DNA of 64,000 nucleotides from Roseibacillus persicicus (GTDB lineage Bacteria > Verrucomicrobiota > Verrucomicrobiia > Verrucomicrobiales > Akkermansiaceae), in contig NZ_BMXI01000003.1 in NCBI RefSeq assembly GCF_014651675.1, forward strand, positions 257,604 through 321,603. The letters are read 5' to 3'. The notes under the pieces were generated by a model. It did no database searches and was not told where the DNA came from. It saw nothing but the letters and a program-made list of their open reading frames with translations. Positions 56,019 to 64,000 of the stretch are shown piece after piece (position 1 is the stretch's first letter; the number at the start of each line of letters is the position of its first letter). The position numbers were made by a program, and so were the translations under genes.

Positions 56019-56372
56019 ATGAACGACGAAGCCAAAAGCGAGATCGCGCTCCTCGCCGAGAAACAACTCACCGCCTACAACAACCACGACCTCGATGCCT
56101 TTGTGGCCTGTTATCACCAGGAGGTCATGGTGCTCGATACCGATGGAAAGGTCACCACCAAGGGGCTGGAAGCCTTTCGCAAGAACTACGAGGAGATGTT
56201 CGCCAAGGGCAACTTCGGAGCCACCGTCGAGACCCGCATCCAGTTCAAGGACCACTGCGTCGACCTCGAGCACTGGCACCGCTTCCGCGATGGAGAGGAA
56301 AAGCGCGGAACCGTGCTGGTGCGCTATCGCCTGCGCGACGGGCTCATCGGGACGGTGCAGTTTCTACGCTAG
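56019..56372 (+). CDS. NTF2-like (SnoaL/DUF4440-type) small protein
   Basis: A 117-residue protein with the cystatin-like NTF2 fold pattern: an N-terminal helix KQLTAYNNHDLDAFVACYHQEVMVLD, a strand-loop EAFRKNYEEMFAKG and a beta-sheet ending LLVRYRLRDGLIGTVQFLR. Many members are isomerases or ketosteroid isomerase-like, or bind small ligands; no catalytic site can be assigned by eye. It is nine bases after the dienelactone-hydrolase gene and may act on the same compound. ATG start clear. Confidence 0.83.
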   Translation: MNDEAKSEIALLAEKQLTAYNNHDLDAFVACYHQEVMVLDTDGKVTTKGLEAFRKNYEEMFAKGNFGATVETRIQFKDHCVDLEHWHRFRDGEEKRGTVLVRYRLRDGLIGTVQFLR

Positions 56373-56479
56373 AGAGTGTTGCTCGCGATTGCGGGGAAGC
56401 TCTCTAACAGCTTATCGGGTTGAGCTCGATTGCCAGGTTGCCTTCGTGGGAAAAAAGAGGGAATAAAGGAGTGCTCAGG

Positions 56480-57154
56480 ATGTCCTACCACCCAATGCCA
56501 ACCAAGCTTGCCGCATCCATGAACCCGTTCAGAAAACCGAACTTCGCCACCGCCATCCTCGCCTTGGGCTCCAGCCTTTTGCTCGCCTCCACCAGCTTCG
56601 CCGCTCCCGCAGAATCAGCCGAACAGGCCAAACCACTTGGCAAAGGCGAAGCCGTCCCTGCCGTCACTCTCAAGACTGACGACGGAAAAGATTTTCTCCT
56701 GAAAGAAGAAACTGCCAAGCAGCCCACCGTGCTCATCTTTTATCGCGGTGGCTGGTGCCCCTTCTGCACCCGGCAGATGGCCGAGCTCGCCCAATCCCAG
56801 CAAAAGCTCACCGATATGGGCTACCAAATCCTCGCCATCGGCGCGGACGCGGCGGGGGACCTGCCTGCCACTGCTGAGAAATTCGACCTCGGCTACACTC
56901 TTCTCTCCGACGCCGAGATGAAGGCCTCCGATGCCTTTGGTCTCGCCTTCTACCTCGATGAAGCCACCAGCAAGCGCTACGAAGGTCGCTTCAAGCTCCC
57001 AAGTAAGCACGAGGGCCGCTATTGGCTACCCGTCCCTGCGGTCTATATCATTGGCAAAGACGGGAAAGTGGCCTTCGTCCACACCGATCCCAACTACCGC
57101 GAACGCCTGCCCATCGAGGACCTCCTCCAGGCGGCGAAGGACGCCAACCAGTAA
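56480..57154 (+). CDS. Exported AhpC/TSA-family peroxiredoxin-like protein
   Basis: A 224-residue thioredoxin-fold protein. After a signal-like segment (ATAILALGSSLLLASTSFA) the domain has GEAVPAVTLKTDDGKDFLL, TVLIFYRGGWCPFCTRQMAEL (C-x-x-C active site), ILAIGADAAGD and VPAVYIIGKDGKVAFVHTDPNYRERL. It is probably periplasmic and reduces peroxides or acts as a disulfide reductase. The start ATG 56480 has AAGGAG eight bases upstream, giving a 28-residue n-region; ATG 56519 (MNPFRKPNFA) would give a more typical signal peptide, so either could be right. A stem-loop follows the stop. Confidence 0.88.
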   Translation: MSYHPMPTKLAASMNPFRKPNFATAILALGSSLLLASTSFAAPAESAEQAKPLGKGEAVPAVTLKTDDGKDFLLKEETAKQPTVLIFYRGGWCPFCTRQMAELAQSQQKLTDMGYQILAIGADAAGDLPATAEKFDLGYTLLSDAEMKASDAFGLAFYLDEATSKRYEGRFKLPSKHEGRYWLPVPAVYIIGKDGKVAFVHTDPNYRERLPIEDLLQAAKDANQ

Positions 57155-57181
57155 AGAAACGACTCTCTAACAAGCACGACC

Positions 57182-57207
57182 GGAGGGGGTTGCCCGCAAT
57201 CCCCTCC
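57182..57207 (+). terminator. Stem-loop after the peroxiredoxin gene
   Basis: An 11-bp GC-rich stem (57182-57192 with 57197-57207, one G-T wobble) around a CCCG loop, 28 bases after the stop at 57154. No T-run follows, so it may be a Rho-assisted end or a structure in the leader of tex. Confidence 0.5.
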
Positions 57208-57359
57208 CTCCGTCAAATCAACGGCGACCTCCCGCAAACCCTTCCCCGCCAAGCCCTCACGCCTTCCGGGCCAGCGCACCCGCCCATTGGGTGAGGAAAG
57301 ACCCGTTCGTTTCTTGCTCAATTCGCGAAAAATGCTCTCCTTCGCACCCCGCATTTTTC

Positions 57360-59663
57360 ATGAGTTCGCACATCGAGATCATCGCCCAAGAGACTGGCCT
57401 CAAGCTCAGTTCTGTCGCCGCCACCGCCAAGCTTCTCGAAGAAGGAGGCACCGTCCCCTTCATCTCCCGCTATCGCAAAGAACAAACCGGCTCCCTCGAT
57501 GAAGTCCAGATCACGACCATCCGTGATCGTCTGAACCAGTTGGCCGAGCTCGACAAGCGACGCGAGGCCATCCTCAAGTCCCTCGAGGAGCGCAAGTTGC
57601 TCACCGAAGACCTCAAAAAAAAGGTCCTCGCCGCCAAGACTCTCAGTGCCTTGGAGGACGTCTTTGCCCCCTTCCGTCCCAAACGCCAAACCCGCGCCAC
57701 CAAGGCCATCGACCGCGGATTGGAGCCCCTCGCCGACTGGTTGTTAGAAAATCAAGACGCAGAAGTCACCGAAGAAGCCGGCAAGTTTGTCTCGGAAGAA
57801 AAAGACGTCGCCACCCTCGACAACGCCCTCGCCGGGGCCCGCGACATCATCGCCGAACGCGTCGCAGACGACGCCGAGCTGCGTGGTCGCGCGCGCAAGG
57901 TCTACGAGAACGACGCCATCCTCGCTTCCAAGGTTCTTTACGGAAAAGAGGAAGAGACCGACGCGCAGAAGTTCCGCGACTACTTCGACTGGAGCGAGCC
58001 TTTGGCCAAAATCCCCTCCCACCGCCTCCTCGCCATTCGTCGGGGCGAAAAAGAAGGCTTCCTCTTCATGCGCGTGACCGTGCCGGCCGAACAAATCGCC
58101 GACCTCGCCGTCCCCTACTGGGTCACGGGCAAAGGCCCTGCCAGCGAGGAAGTGCAAAAGGCCGTTGAGGACGGATGCAAGCGCCTCCTGATGTCTTCCA
58201 TGGAAACCGAGGCCCGCCTGCAGTCCAAGCGCCGCGCCGACGAAACCGCGATCACCGTCTTTGCCGACAACTTGCGCGAGCTCCTGCTGGCTTCCCCGCT
58301 GGGCGAAAAGCGCCTCCTCGCCATCGACCCCGGGTTCCGCACCGGTTGCAAGACCGTCGTCCTCGACGCCTCCGGCAAGCTCCTGCACCACACCGTGCTC
58401 CACTGCACCGCAGGCTCACACGGACAGGTGCTGGCAGCCGCGGAAGAGGTGACCCAGCTTCTTAAGAAATACCAAATCGAAGCCATCGCCATCGGCAACG
58501 GAACCGCCTCGCGCGAGACCGAAACCTTTATCCGCAAGCTCAAGGTCACCATCCCCATCGTGATGGTCAACGAGAGCGGGGCTTCCATTTACTCCGCCTC
58601 GGAGGTCGCGCGGGAAGAATTCCCCAACGAGGACGTCACCGTGCGCGGCGCCGTCTCCATCGGTCGTCGCCTGATGGACCCCTTGGCCGAGTTGGTCAAA
58701 ATCGATCCCAAGTCCATTGGGGTTGGGCAATACCAACACGACGTCGACGAACGCGCCTTGAAAAAGAGCCTCGATGACACCGTGATCTCCAGCGTGAACG
58801 CGGTGGGGGTGGAAGTGAACACCGCTTCCAAGCAACTCCTCTCCTACGTTTCCGGACTCAACAGCAGCCTGGCGCAAAACATCGTCGCCTATCGCGACAG
58901 CAACGGACCTTTCCAATCCCGAAGCGAGCTCAACAAAGTGCCCCGCCTGGGACCCAAAGCCTTCGAACAAGCGGCCGGTTTCCTGCGAGTCCGTGGCGGT
59001 GCACATCCTCTCGACTCCTCCGCCGTTCACCCCGAGCGCTACCAGCTGGTTGAGCAAATGGCCAAAGATGTCGGCTGCGAGCTCAAGGATATCCTGAACA
59101 ATCCCGCTGCACGCAAAAAAATCGACCTGCGTAAATACGTCAGCGAAGCAGTCGGCCTCCCCACTCTGGAAGACATCGTTGCGGAACTCGCCAAGCCCGG
59201 CCGCGACCCGCGCAAGCAGTTCGAGATTTTCTCTTTCACCGAAGGAGTCGAAAAGCCCTCCGACCTGATCGCAGGAATGAAGCTTCCCGGCATCGTCACC
59301 AACGTCACCGCCTTTGGAGCTTTCGTGGATGTCGGTGTTCACCAGGACGGACTGGTTCACGTCAGTCAACTCGCTGACAAGTTCGTGAGCGACCCGGCCG
59401 AGATTGTCAAAGTCGGGCAAAAGGTTCACGTCACCGTCACCGAGGTCGACCTCAATCGCAACCGCATCTCCCTATCCATGAAGGCCCAGCCCGAGATTGG
59501 TTCCGAGCGTCGCGATTCTAACAAGCGCACCAGCCCCGGCCCCCGCAACTCCGATGGCGGACGCAACCAGCGCGGAGACCGCAATCGTCGCGGCAACAAC
59601 GCCCCCCCGCAGAGCAGCGACGACTGGTTCTCCATGGCCATGAAAAACGCCAAAAAGAAGTAG
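57360..59663 (+). CDS. tex: Tex-family RNA-binding transcription accessory protein
   Basis: A 767-residue protein with the Tex domain order: N-terminal HTH-like region (SSVAATAKLLEEGGTVPFISRYRKEQTGSLDE), YqgF-like RNase H fold (RLLAIDPGFRTGCKTVVLDASGK and IAIGNGTASRETETFI), the HhH region (NIVAYRDSNGPFQSRSELNKVPRLGPKAFEQAAGFLRV) and a C-terminal S1 domain (LPGIVTNVTAFGAFVDVGVHQDGLVHVSQLAD). Tex binds RNA and affects transcription. The Arg/Asn/Gly-rich tail after the S1 domain is typical in this phylum. ATG 57360 (MSSHIEIIAQ) fits the family; the upstream frame is a shadow. Confidence 0.96.
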   Translation: MSSHIEIIAQETGLKLSSVAATAKLLEEGGTVPFISRYRKEQTGSLDEVQITTIRDRLNQLAELDKRREAILKSLEERKLLTEDLKKKVLAAKTLSALEDVFAPFRPKRQTRATKAIDRGLEPLADWLLENQDAEVTEEAGKFVSEEKDVATLDNALAGARDIIAERVADDAELRGRARKVYENDAILASKVLYGKEEETDAQKFRDYFDWSEPLAKIPSHRLLAIRRGEKEGFLFMRVTVPAEQIADLAVPYWVTGKGPASEEVQKAVEDGCKRLLMSSMETEARLQSKRRADETAITVFADNLRELLLASPLGEKRLLAIDPGFRTGCKTVVLDASGKLLHHTVLHCTAGSHGQVLAAAEEVTQLLKKYQIEAIAIGNGTASRETETFIRKLKVTIPIVMVNESGASIYSASEVAREEFPNEDVTVRGAVSIGRRLMDPLAELVKIDPKSIGVGQYQHDVDERALKKSLDDTVISSVNAVGVEVNTASKQLLSYVSGLNSSLAQNIVAYRDSNGPFQSRSELNKVPRLGPKAFEQAAGFLRVRGGAHPLDSSAVHPERYQLVEQMAKDVGCELKDILNNPAARKKIDLRKYVSEAVGLPTLEDIVAELAKPGRDPRKQFEIFSFTEGVEKPSDLIAGMKLPGIVTNVTAFGAFVDVGVHQDGLVHVSQLADKFVSDPAEIVKVGQKVHVTVTEVDLNRNRISLSMKAQPEIGSERRDSNKRTSPGPRNSDGGRNQRGDRNRRGNNAPPQSSDDWFSMAMKNAKKK

Positions 59664-59670
59664 GCCACAC

Positions 59671-60740
59671 GGACCGCGAGTGCCCCCACTCGCCCCACCA
59701 TTCCGTCCCCTCACAGCCCCGTCCCTAGGCGGCCCAAGGCCGACCTGTGCCCTCATCACAGCCTCCCGCGCCACCATCACCCACCATCAAGAACAGCGGG
59801 TCCCCCCAATCGACCATCCTCACTCCCTAATTCGCAGTGCCCCCATCGTCAAGCAAGCAAGCTTTGCTCCTCCCACGAACACCAAAGAACAAACCCATCC
59901 ACCCCAAAGCGGCGGCAAGCCGCACGCACTCCAAAAGGTCTCCCGTCGGACCGCGAGTGCCCTCACTCGCCCCACCATTCCGTCCCCTCAAAGCCCCGTC
60001 CCTCGACGGCCCAAGGTCGACCTGCGCCCTCATCACACCCTCCCGTGCCACCATTACCCACCAACAAGAGAAGCATGCCACCCATCCAATCGACCATCCT
60101 CACTCCCTAATTCGCAGTGCCCCCATCGTCGAGCAAGCAAGCTTTGCTCCTCCCACGAACGCCAAAGAACAAACCCATCCACCCCAAAGCGGCGGCAAGC
60201 CGCACACACTCCAAAAAGCCACCCCGCCCTTCCCAACATAAAAACAAATTCCCAGTCCCACTCACTCGTCAAAATTCTGTCCAATTCCGTTCATTCTGTC
60301 CAAGTCCCACAGAACCCCCGTCAATCCTGTCCCATCCTGTTCAACCCACCATTCGGTCCCCTCACAGCCCCGTCCCTCGGCAGACCAAGGCCGACCTGCG
60401 CCCTCATCACAGCCTCCCGCTCCATCCTCACCCACCAACAAGAAAAGCGGGTCCCCCCCCCATTCGACCATCCTCACTCCCTAGTTCGCTGCGCCCCCAT
60501 CGTCGAGCAAGCAAGCTTTGCTCCTCCAACGAACGCCAAAGAACAAACCCATCCACCCCAAAGCGGCGGCAAGCCGCACGCACTCCAAAAAGCCACCCCC
60601 CTCTTCCCAACATAAAAACAAATTCCCAGTCCCACTCACTCGTCAAAATTCTGTCCGATTCCGTTCATTCTGTCCAAATTTCCCAAAACCCCGTCAATCC
60701 TGTCCCATCCTGTTCATCCTGTCCAAAAATCCCCCATCCA
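59671..60740. repeat. Array of three imperfect direct repeats with internal hairpins
   Basis: Between tex and the aminotransferase gene three copies of a roughly 270-base unit occur. The landmark CCACCATTC.G lies at 59695, 59972 and 60346, so spacing is 277 and 374 bases. Shared parts include GCAAGCAAGCTTTGCTCCTCC and AAAGCGGCGGCAAGCCGC. Copies one and two begin with a hairpin GCGAGTG-CACTCGC, absent from copy three. Copies two and three are followed by about 100 bases ending in CCTGTCC/CCTGTTC nine-base tandem words, a dispersed-repeat type. Long frames crossing the array are proline-rich artefacts. Confidence 0.85.
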
Positions 60741-60783
60741 TCGAGTGAGTGACCCGTGGCACCCAGTCTGCTATCCATCCAGC

Positions 60784-61947
60784 ATGGACAAAGTAACCCA
60801 CACAGAACGAACCCCTCCCTCAAGCGACACCCGCCGAAACTGGCTCAAAAAAACCGGTGCCATCCTCGGCGCAAGCATTTGTAGCACCCGGGCAACAGCA
60901 GAAGTCACCACCCCTGCCCTCGTCAAACCATCATCCCAACAGCCCGTTCGGATGATGTATAACGAAAATCCCCTGCCCGCCTCCCCCAAGGTCAAAGCCG
61001 CGATGACCGCCGCGCTCGAAGAAGCCAACACGTATTCCTACTTCGAGTTGTTAGCCGACTTCAAAAAAATCCTGGCCGAAAAAGAAGGAGTCTCTCCGGA
61101 AGAAATCGTCGTCGGCGCGGGTTCCACCGAGATCCTCCGCGTCACCGCCCTGCAACTCATTCGCAACTCATCCTCGGGCCCCGGCCGGGTCATTGCCAAC
61201 AGCCCGGGCTATGAGTCCATGAACACCTACGCCGAAAACCTCGGGGCCGAAATCGTGCGGGTCCCCGTTCTCGACGATCTGTCCCCCGACCTCGCCGGTC
61301 TCGCCAAGGAGGTCAAAAAGGGAGCCACTTTCCTCAACCTCTGCAACCCGAACAACCCCACCGCAGTCATCGTCCCCGAGAAGACCCTCACCCCTTTCTG
61401 CCGGGAGATGGCCCAGGAGACCTTCGTCTTCGTCGACGAAGCCTATCACGAGTTCGTCACCGACCCGAACTACCGCACCATGCTCCCTCTGGTTAAAGAA
61501 GGCCATCAGGTGATGGTCACCCGCACCTTTTCCAAACTCTTTGCCCTCGCCGGACTCCGCATCGGCTACGGAATCGCAAACCCCAAACTCGTCGCCCAAC
61601 TGGAGGCCTCACTCACCGGCACCGTCAACATCGTCGCCCTCCGCGCAGCCATGGCCGGGCTAGCCGATCAAGAATTCCAAGCAGCCAGCCTGAAAAACAA
61701 TGTGCAGGCGAAAGAGATCTTTCTCCGCAAGCTCGCCGACCTCGGTCTCAAGGCCGCGCCCTCGGAAGGCAACTTCGTCTTCTTCCACACCGGAATGCCC
61801 ATCCAGGAGTTTCAGCAAAAGATGCTGCAAAAGGGTTTCCGTGTGGGCCGCCCTTTCCCTCCCTATCTCGACTGGTGCCGCCTCAGCATGTCCACCCCGG
61901 ACCAAATGGAACTCTTCTGTTCTGCATTGGAAGAAGTCGTCTCCTAA
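60784..61947 (+). CDS. Tat-exported class I/II PLP aminotransferase (histidinol-phosphate-type fold)
   Basis: A 387-residue aminotransferase that starts with a twin-arginine-like signal: TRRNWLKKTGAILGASICSTRATA. The enzyme domain has YNENPLPASPKVKAAM, VGAGSTEILRVTALQL (cofactor loop), NLCNPNNPTAVIVPE, FVDEAYHEFV (Asp) and the PLP lysine in TRTFSKLFALAGLRIGYGI. The sequence resembles HisC-type enzymes, but an exported location makes histidine biosynthesis unlikely. Start ATG 60784 (MDKVTHTERTPPSS); upstream frame lacks support. It is preceded by the repeat array. Confidence 0.85.
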   Translation: MDKVTHTERTPPSSDTRRNWLKKTGAILGASICSTRATAEVTTPALVKPSSQQPVRMMYNENPLPASPKVKAAMTAALEEANTYSYFELLADFKKILAEKEGVSPEEIVVGAGSTEILRVTALQLIRNSSSGPGRVIANSPGYESMNTYAENLGAEIVRVPVLDDLSPDLAGLAKEVKKGATFLNLCNPNNPTAVIVPEKTLTPFCREMAQETFVFVDEAYHEFVTDPNYRTMLPLVKEGHQVMVTRTFSKLFALAGLRIGYGIANPKLVAQLEASLTGTVNIVALRAAMAGLADQEFQAASLKNNVQAKEIFLRKLADLGLKAAPSEGNFVFFHTGMPIQEFQQKMLQKGFRVGRPFPPYLDWCRLSMSTPDQMELFCSALEEVVS

Positions 61948-62073
61948 TATCCCCGCGCCGTTCGGGCCCCTTCCCCTCGAACACCGCAGCCGCTCGAAAA
62001 GCGCAATCTCAGGCGAGCCCAAAAACTAACAGGCTTAACCAGATAATCAATTGCTCTAAATAAAAAACAGGGT

Positions 62074-62928
62074 ATGATATCCCTGCCCCCGCTCGTGTTT
62101 CCCTTGTTGCTACGATATTCCTACTTGTCGGTCTTCCTGTCACTCGCGCCCGCCCTCCAAGCGGCCGTAGTTTTCATGGAAGACTATGAATCTTTGACCG
62201 CTGGTGAACTCAACGGACAAAGCGGCACTCTTGGGATCTCTGGGAATTGGCAATCGAATGAAGCAATCACCGAAGTCGTTTCCGCACCCGCGAATCTGGA
62301 GGTCACCCTGCCTACCGGAGAAGTCATCTCGGGCGGCAACCAGGCCCTCCAACTGACCGGAAACAGCAACACAGCCATCTCCGCCAGCCTCTCAAGCCCC
62401 CAGAGCGGCACCTTCTTCGTTTCCTTTCTGATTCAGTTGCAAGCCGGTAGTATCCAAACCAACGACTTCGCCACCCTTTGGTTTGGCGAAGGGACCCATA
62501 TCGGAGCGCCTGCCATCGGCATCAAAGCCGAGTTGGGAGTTGGCAATACGGACTTGATGGGTCGCATCTCCGGCAACCAGGAAGCCTACGCTCCGGAACA
62601 ATTGGTGGTGGGAGAAAGCTACTACCTCGTTGCAAAGGTTTCCAAGACGGGCTCTTCCAACACCTACAACCAAGTCGAGTTCTGGGTCAATCCCGGCTCG
62701 GGTGATGAGAGCACCCCGGAAGCCGTCTCCACCGGTTCCATTTCCTTTTCAGAATTTCAAGACATTGGAATCCGGTCAGCCAACCTGGATTCGGACGACG
62801 TGGTCCTCATCGACAATCTCTCAGTCGCAACCGACTGGGATGACCTATTCGTCCCCGAGCCCAGCTCATCAATGCTCTTGGGCCTATCACTTTTAGGCCT
62901 GTTCACCTACCGGCGGCGGCTCCAATAG
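62074..62928 (+). CDS. PEP-CTERM-sorted secreted protein
   Basis: A 284-residue exported protein with an N-terminal signal (LLRYSYLSVFLSLAPALQA), a beta-rich domain resembling lectin/LamG-like folds (FMEDYESLTAGELNGQSG, IQLQAGSIQTNDFATLWFG, SYYLVAKVSKTG, DDVVLIDNLSVA) and a typical PEP-CTERM tail (VPEPSSSMLLGLSLLGLFTYRRRLQ). Such proteins are exosortase substrates and often relate to exopolysaccharide or surface structure. The second PEP-CTERM protein in the window. ATG 62074 has an AGGGT upstream; a stem-loop terminator with T-rich tail follows. Confidence 0.88.
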   Translation: MISLPPLVFPLLLRYSYLSVFLSLAPALQAAVVFMEDYESLTAGELNGQSGTLGISGNWQSNEAITEVVSAPANLEVTLPTGEVISGGNQALQLTGNSNTAISASLSSPQSGTFFVSFLIQLQAGSIQTNDFATLWFGEGTHIGAPAIGIKAELGVGNTDLMGRISGNQEAYAPEQLVVGESYYLVAKVSKTGSSNTYNQVEFWVNPGSGDESTPEAVSTGSISFSEFQDIGIRSANLDSDDVVLIDNLSVATDWDDLFVPEPSSSMLLGLSLLGLFTYRRRLQ

Positions 62929-62948
62929 AGCGTCTTATCCGACAAGGG

Positions 62949-62986
62949 GCTCACTGCCCTTTTGGCGGGCTGGCGACCCAGTGAGC
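62949..62986 (+). terminator. Intrinsic terminator after the PEP-CTERM gene
   Basis: GCTCACTG (62949-62956) pairs with CAGTGAGC (62979-62986) in an 8-bp stem around a loop that can form a second small GC hairpin, followed at once by TTTCTGTTT. It lies 20 bases after the stop at 62928. Confidence 0.7.
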
Positions 62987-63140
62987 TTTCTGTTTCCCGT
63001 TTCGCATCACGAGCTCGAACTCTTGCCCAAGCACAGCGCCCGCCTCCCAGCTGACCCTGCGGAGCCTTACGCGAAAGAGCAACTCGACGCACGATAACAC
63101 TTATCCCGGCAGAAAAAGCCAAGATAAAGGTCTGGAAAAG

Positions 63141-63162
63141 TTAGTTAAACTACATTAACTAA
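63141..63162. promoter_or_regulatory. Palindromic operator-like site upstream of the helicase gene
   Basis: TTAGTTAA (63141-63148) and TTAACTAA (63155-63162) are perfect 8-base arms around ACTACA, ending nine bases before the ATG at 63172. The region is strongly AT-rich. A repressor or the helicase's own regulator could bind; the regulator is unknown. Confidence 0.6.
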
Positions 63163-63171
63163 TATCTTTTC

Positions 63172-64000
63172 ATGACCGCCCCTTCATCATCTAACAGATT
63201 CCTGACCACTCTTCGCGAGGACACGCTGCGCGAGATTGCGGCCAGTAAGGCGGCCTTGGTTGAGATTTGGAGCCTATCCCTGGCCCAGCGGGTGGAGAAG
63301 GGTCATGCCTTGGGACCGTTGAGAGTGGTGTCCCAAAAAGGCGCCATCGTGACCCTGGCCCATGAGACCAGTTTGTCGCAGGAATCTTTTTCGCGTATCC
63401 GGGAGGGAGACCTCCTGCGGATGACTCGCAACGAACCACTCGCAAACGGGCCCTCCTGTTTTTTCCTGCACGACGATGGCGAACTCGTTGTGGTGCAGAT
63501 GCTTTCGGATGCTCCCCTGCCCTTTGACGAGCCTCTCAGCGGCCTCACCCTCGACCCCGATTTCTTCGATCCCACTGATCGCTTTCTTGCCGCACTGGAT
63601 GCCTTGCGAACGACGGTCCATGGCACGGATGTGGTGCTTCCCATTCTGATGGGTGAAGGCGACAGCGGGTCGGATTCAGAAACCTTCGACGAAGTGCTGG
63701 ACCAGTTGGAAGACCTCCCCACAGAGGAAGCCTTTCACCCCGCCCAGAACGATGCCATCGCCCTGAGCCTGGCGGCCTCGCGCTTTCATCTGGTACAAGG
63801 TCCTCCCGGAACGGGGAAGACCCATGTCTTGGCCGAGATTGCCTGCCGTCTGATCGAAAAAGGACATCGCGTCCTTCTAACAGGGCCCACCCATCGCGCC
63901 ATTGATCATGCCCTCCGGTCCTGTCGCAAGCGTCTCCCTGCTGGAGTTCGAGTGGTCAAGATTAGCCGGGCTCGCTTCGATTCCGACTCTCCGGTGGAAC
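63172..64000 (+). CDS. SF1 (Upf1/DNA2-like) helicase or AAA-type ATPase, N-terminal part (cut by right edge)
   Basis: An open frame from ATG 63172 to the window end, 276 residues so far, with no stop. The first 195 residues form an unrecognised domain (TLREDTLREIAASKAALVEIWSL and FLHDDGELVVVQMLSD), then AQNDAIALSLAASRFHLVQGPPGTGKTHVLAEIACRL with a Walker A GPPGTGKT and the Q-motif-like residues before it, then LLTGPTHRAIDHALRSC. This is the pattern of superfamily 1B helicases such as DNA2 and Upf1 (AAA_11/12). No strong ribosome site precedes it, but a palindrome does. The helicase motifs II-VI lie beyond the window. Confidence 0.85.
   Translation, partial: MTAPSSSNRFLTTLREDTLREIAASKAALVEIWSLSLAQRVEKGHALGPLRVVSQKGAIVTLAHETSLSQESFSRIREGDLLRMTRNEPLANGPSCFFLHDDGELVVVQMLSDAPLPFDEPLSGLTLDPDFFDPTDRFLAALDALRTTVHGTDVVLPILMGEGDSGSDSETFDEVLDQLEDLPTEEAFHPAQNDAIALSLAASRFHLVQGPPGTGKTHVLAEIACRLIEKGHRVLLTGPTHRAIDHALRSCRKRLPAGVRVVKISRARFDSDSPVE

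Noticed and set aside
55155-56279. 374-codon minus-strand open frame
   Set aside because: Antisense to dienelactone hydrolase and the NTF2-like gene, both with family motifs.
58416-59429. 337-codon minus-strand open frame
   Set aside because: Antisense to tex.
59680-60615. Long plus-strand open frame (311 codons) and another at 60117-60752 across the repeat array
   Set aside because: Both follow the direct repeats, are extremely rich in Pro, Ser, His and Arg, have no start context, and each copy simply repeats the same translation.
59671-60740. Possible CRISPR array
   Set aside because: Repeats are about 270 bases, imperfect and unequally spaced, with no short direct repeats and spacers, and no cas genes nearby.

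Overview
The window looks like a chromosome segment from a marine-type member of Verrucomicrobiota, probably order Verrucomicrobiales. The reasons are three secreted sulfatases plus a GH16 glycanase, two PEP-CTERM-sorted proteins, several secreted proteins of a verrucomicrobial type that I cannot name, weak or absent Shine-Dalgarno sequences before most genes, and moderately high GC. No rRNA, tRNA or CRISPR array is visible. Placement below phylum is inference.

Layout. 0-6 kb: edge of a secreted protein, then AsmA-like protein, queA, an unknown conserved protein and a SprT-like metalloprotease. 5.9-10.4 kb (minus strand): a metal-uptake operon with a His/Asp/Glu-rich outer-membrane protein, binding protein, small secreted protein, ABC ATPase, permease and small membrane protein. 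Metal-binding features suggest zinc. 10.5-11.2 kb: VapBC-type toxin-antitoxin with a perfect palindromic operator. 11.3-14.2 kb: Sua5/TsaC, shikimate kinase, SMUG1-type uracil-DNA glycosylase. 14.5-20.8 kb: sulfated-polysaccharide locus (GH16, two sulfatases), ROK sugar kinase, GFO/IDH oxidoreductase. 21-30 kb: TonB-like protein, lipoprotein, glmS, PfkB kinase, yjdM, PEP carboxylase. 30.2-34.7 kb (minus strand): cobalamin-riboswitch operon with a PEP-CTERM protein, a BtuB-like receptor, a second secreted protein and a YdcF-like protein. 35-40.8 kb: a third sulfatase, SGNH hydrolase, two unknown envelope proteins, PPP phosphatase, orphan Dam-type methylase. 40.9-46.4 kb: sulfide/persulfide cluster (ArsR regulator, rhodanese, TauE/SafE, SQR-like oxidoreductase, persulfide dioxygenase-rhodanese, DUF3365 haem lipoprotein), ending in a truncated CoA-disulfide-reductase-like gene.

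46.5-51.6 kb (minus strand): a probable defense island, made of a single-chain restriction-modification enzyme followed by an HD-domain phosphohydrolase and a YwgA-like protein. It is bounded by two truncated genes, both reading on the plus strand: the reductase N-terminus on the left and what looks like a P-type ATPase C-terminus on the right, with the same 8-bp word at both breakpoints. This is the best candidate for a little-described system. 51.9-59.7 kb: GNAT, small protein, esterase, putative glycosidase, dienelactone hydrolase, NTF2-like protein, peroxiredoxin, Tex. 59.7-60.7 kb: a three-copy repeat array without a credible gene. 60.8-64 kb: Tat-exported PLP aminotransferase, a PEP-CTERM protein and the start of an SF1 helicase preceded by a palindrome.

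Across the whole window the heptamer CTAACAG/CTGTTAG recurs about 29 times by hand count, mostly in genes as Leu-Leu-(G..) codons CTG TTA G or as CTA ACA G. I would expect about 6 from base composition. Most TTA leucine codons I noticed lie in this motif or its one-base variant, which suggests selection on the DNA word itself.
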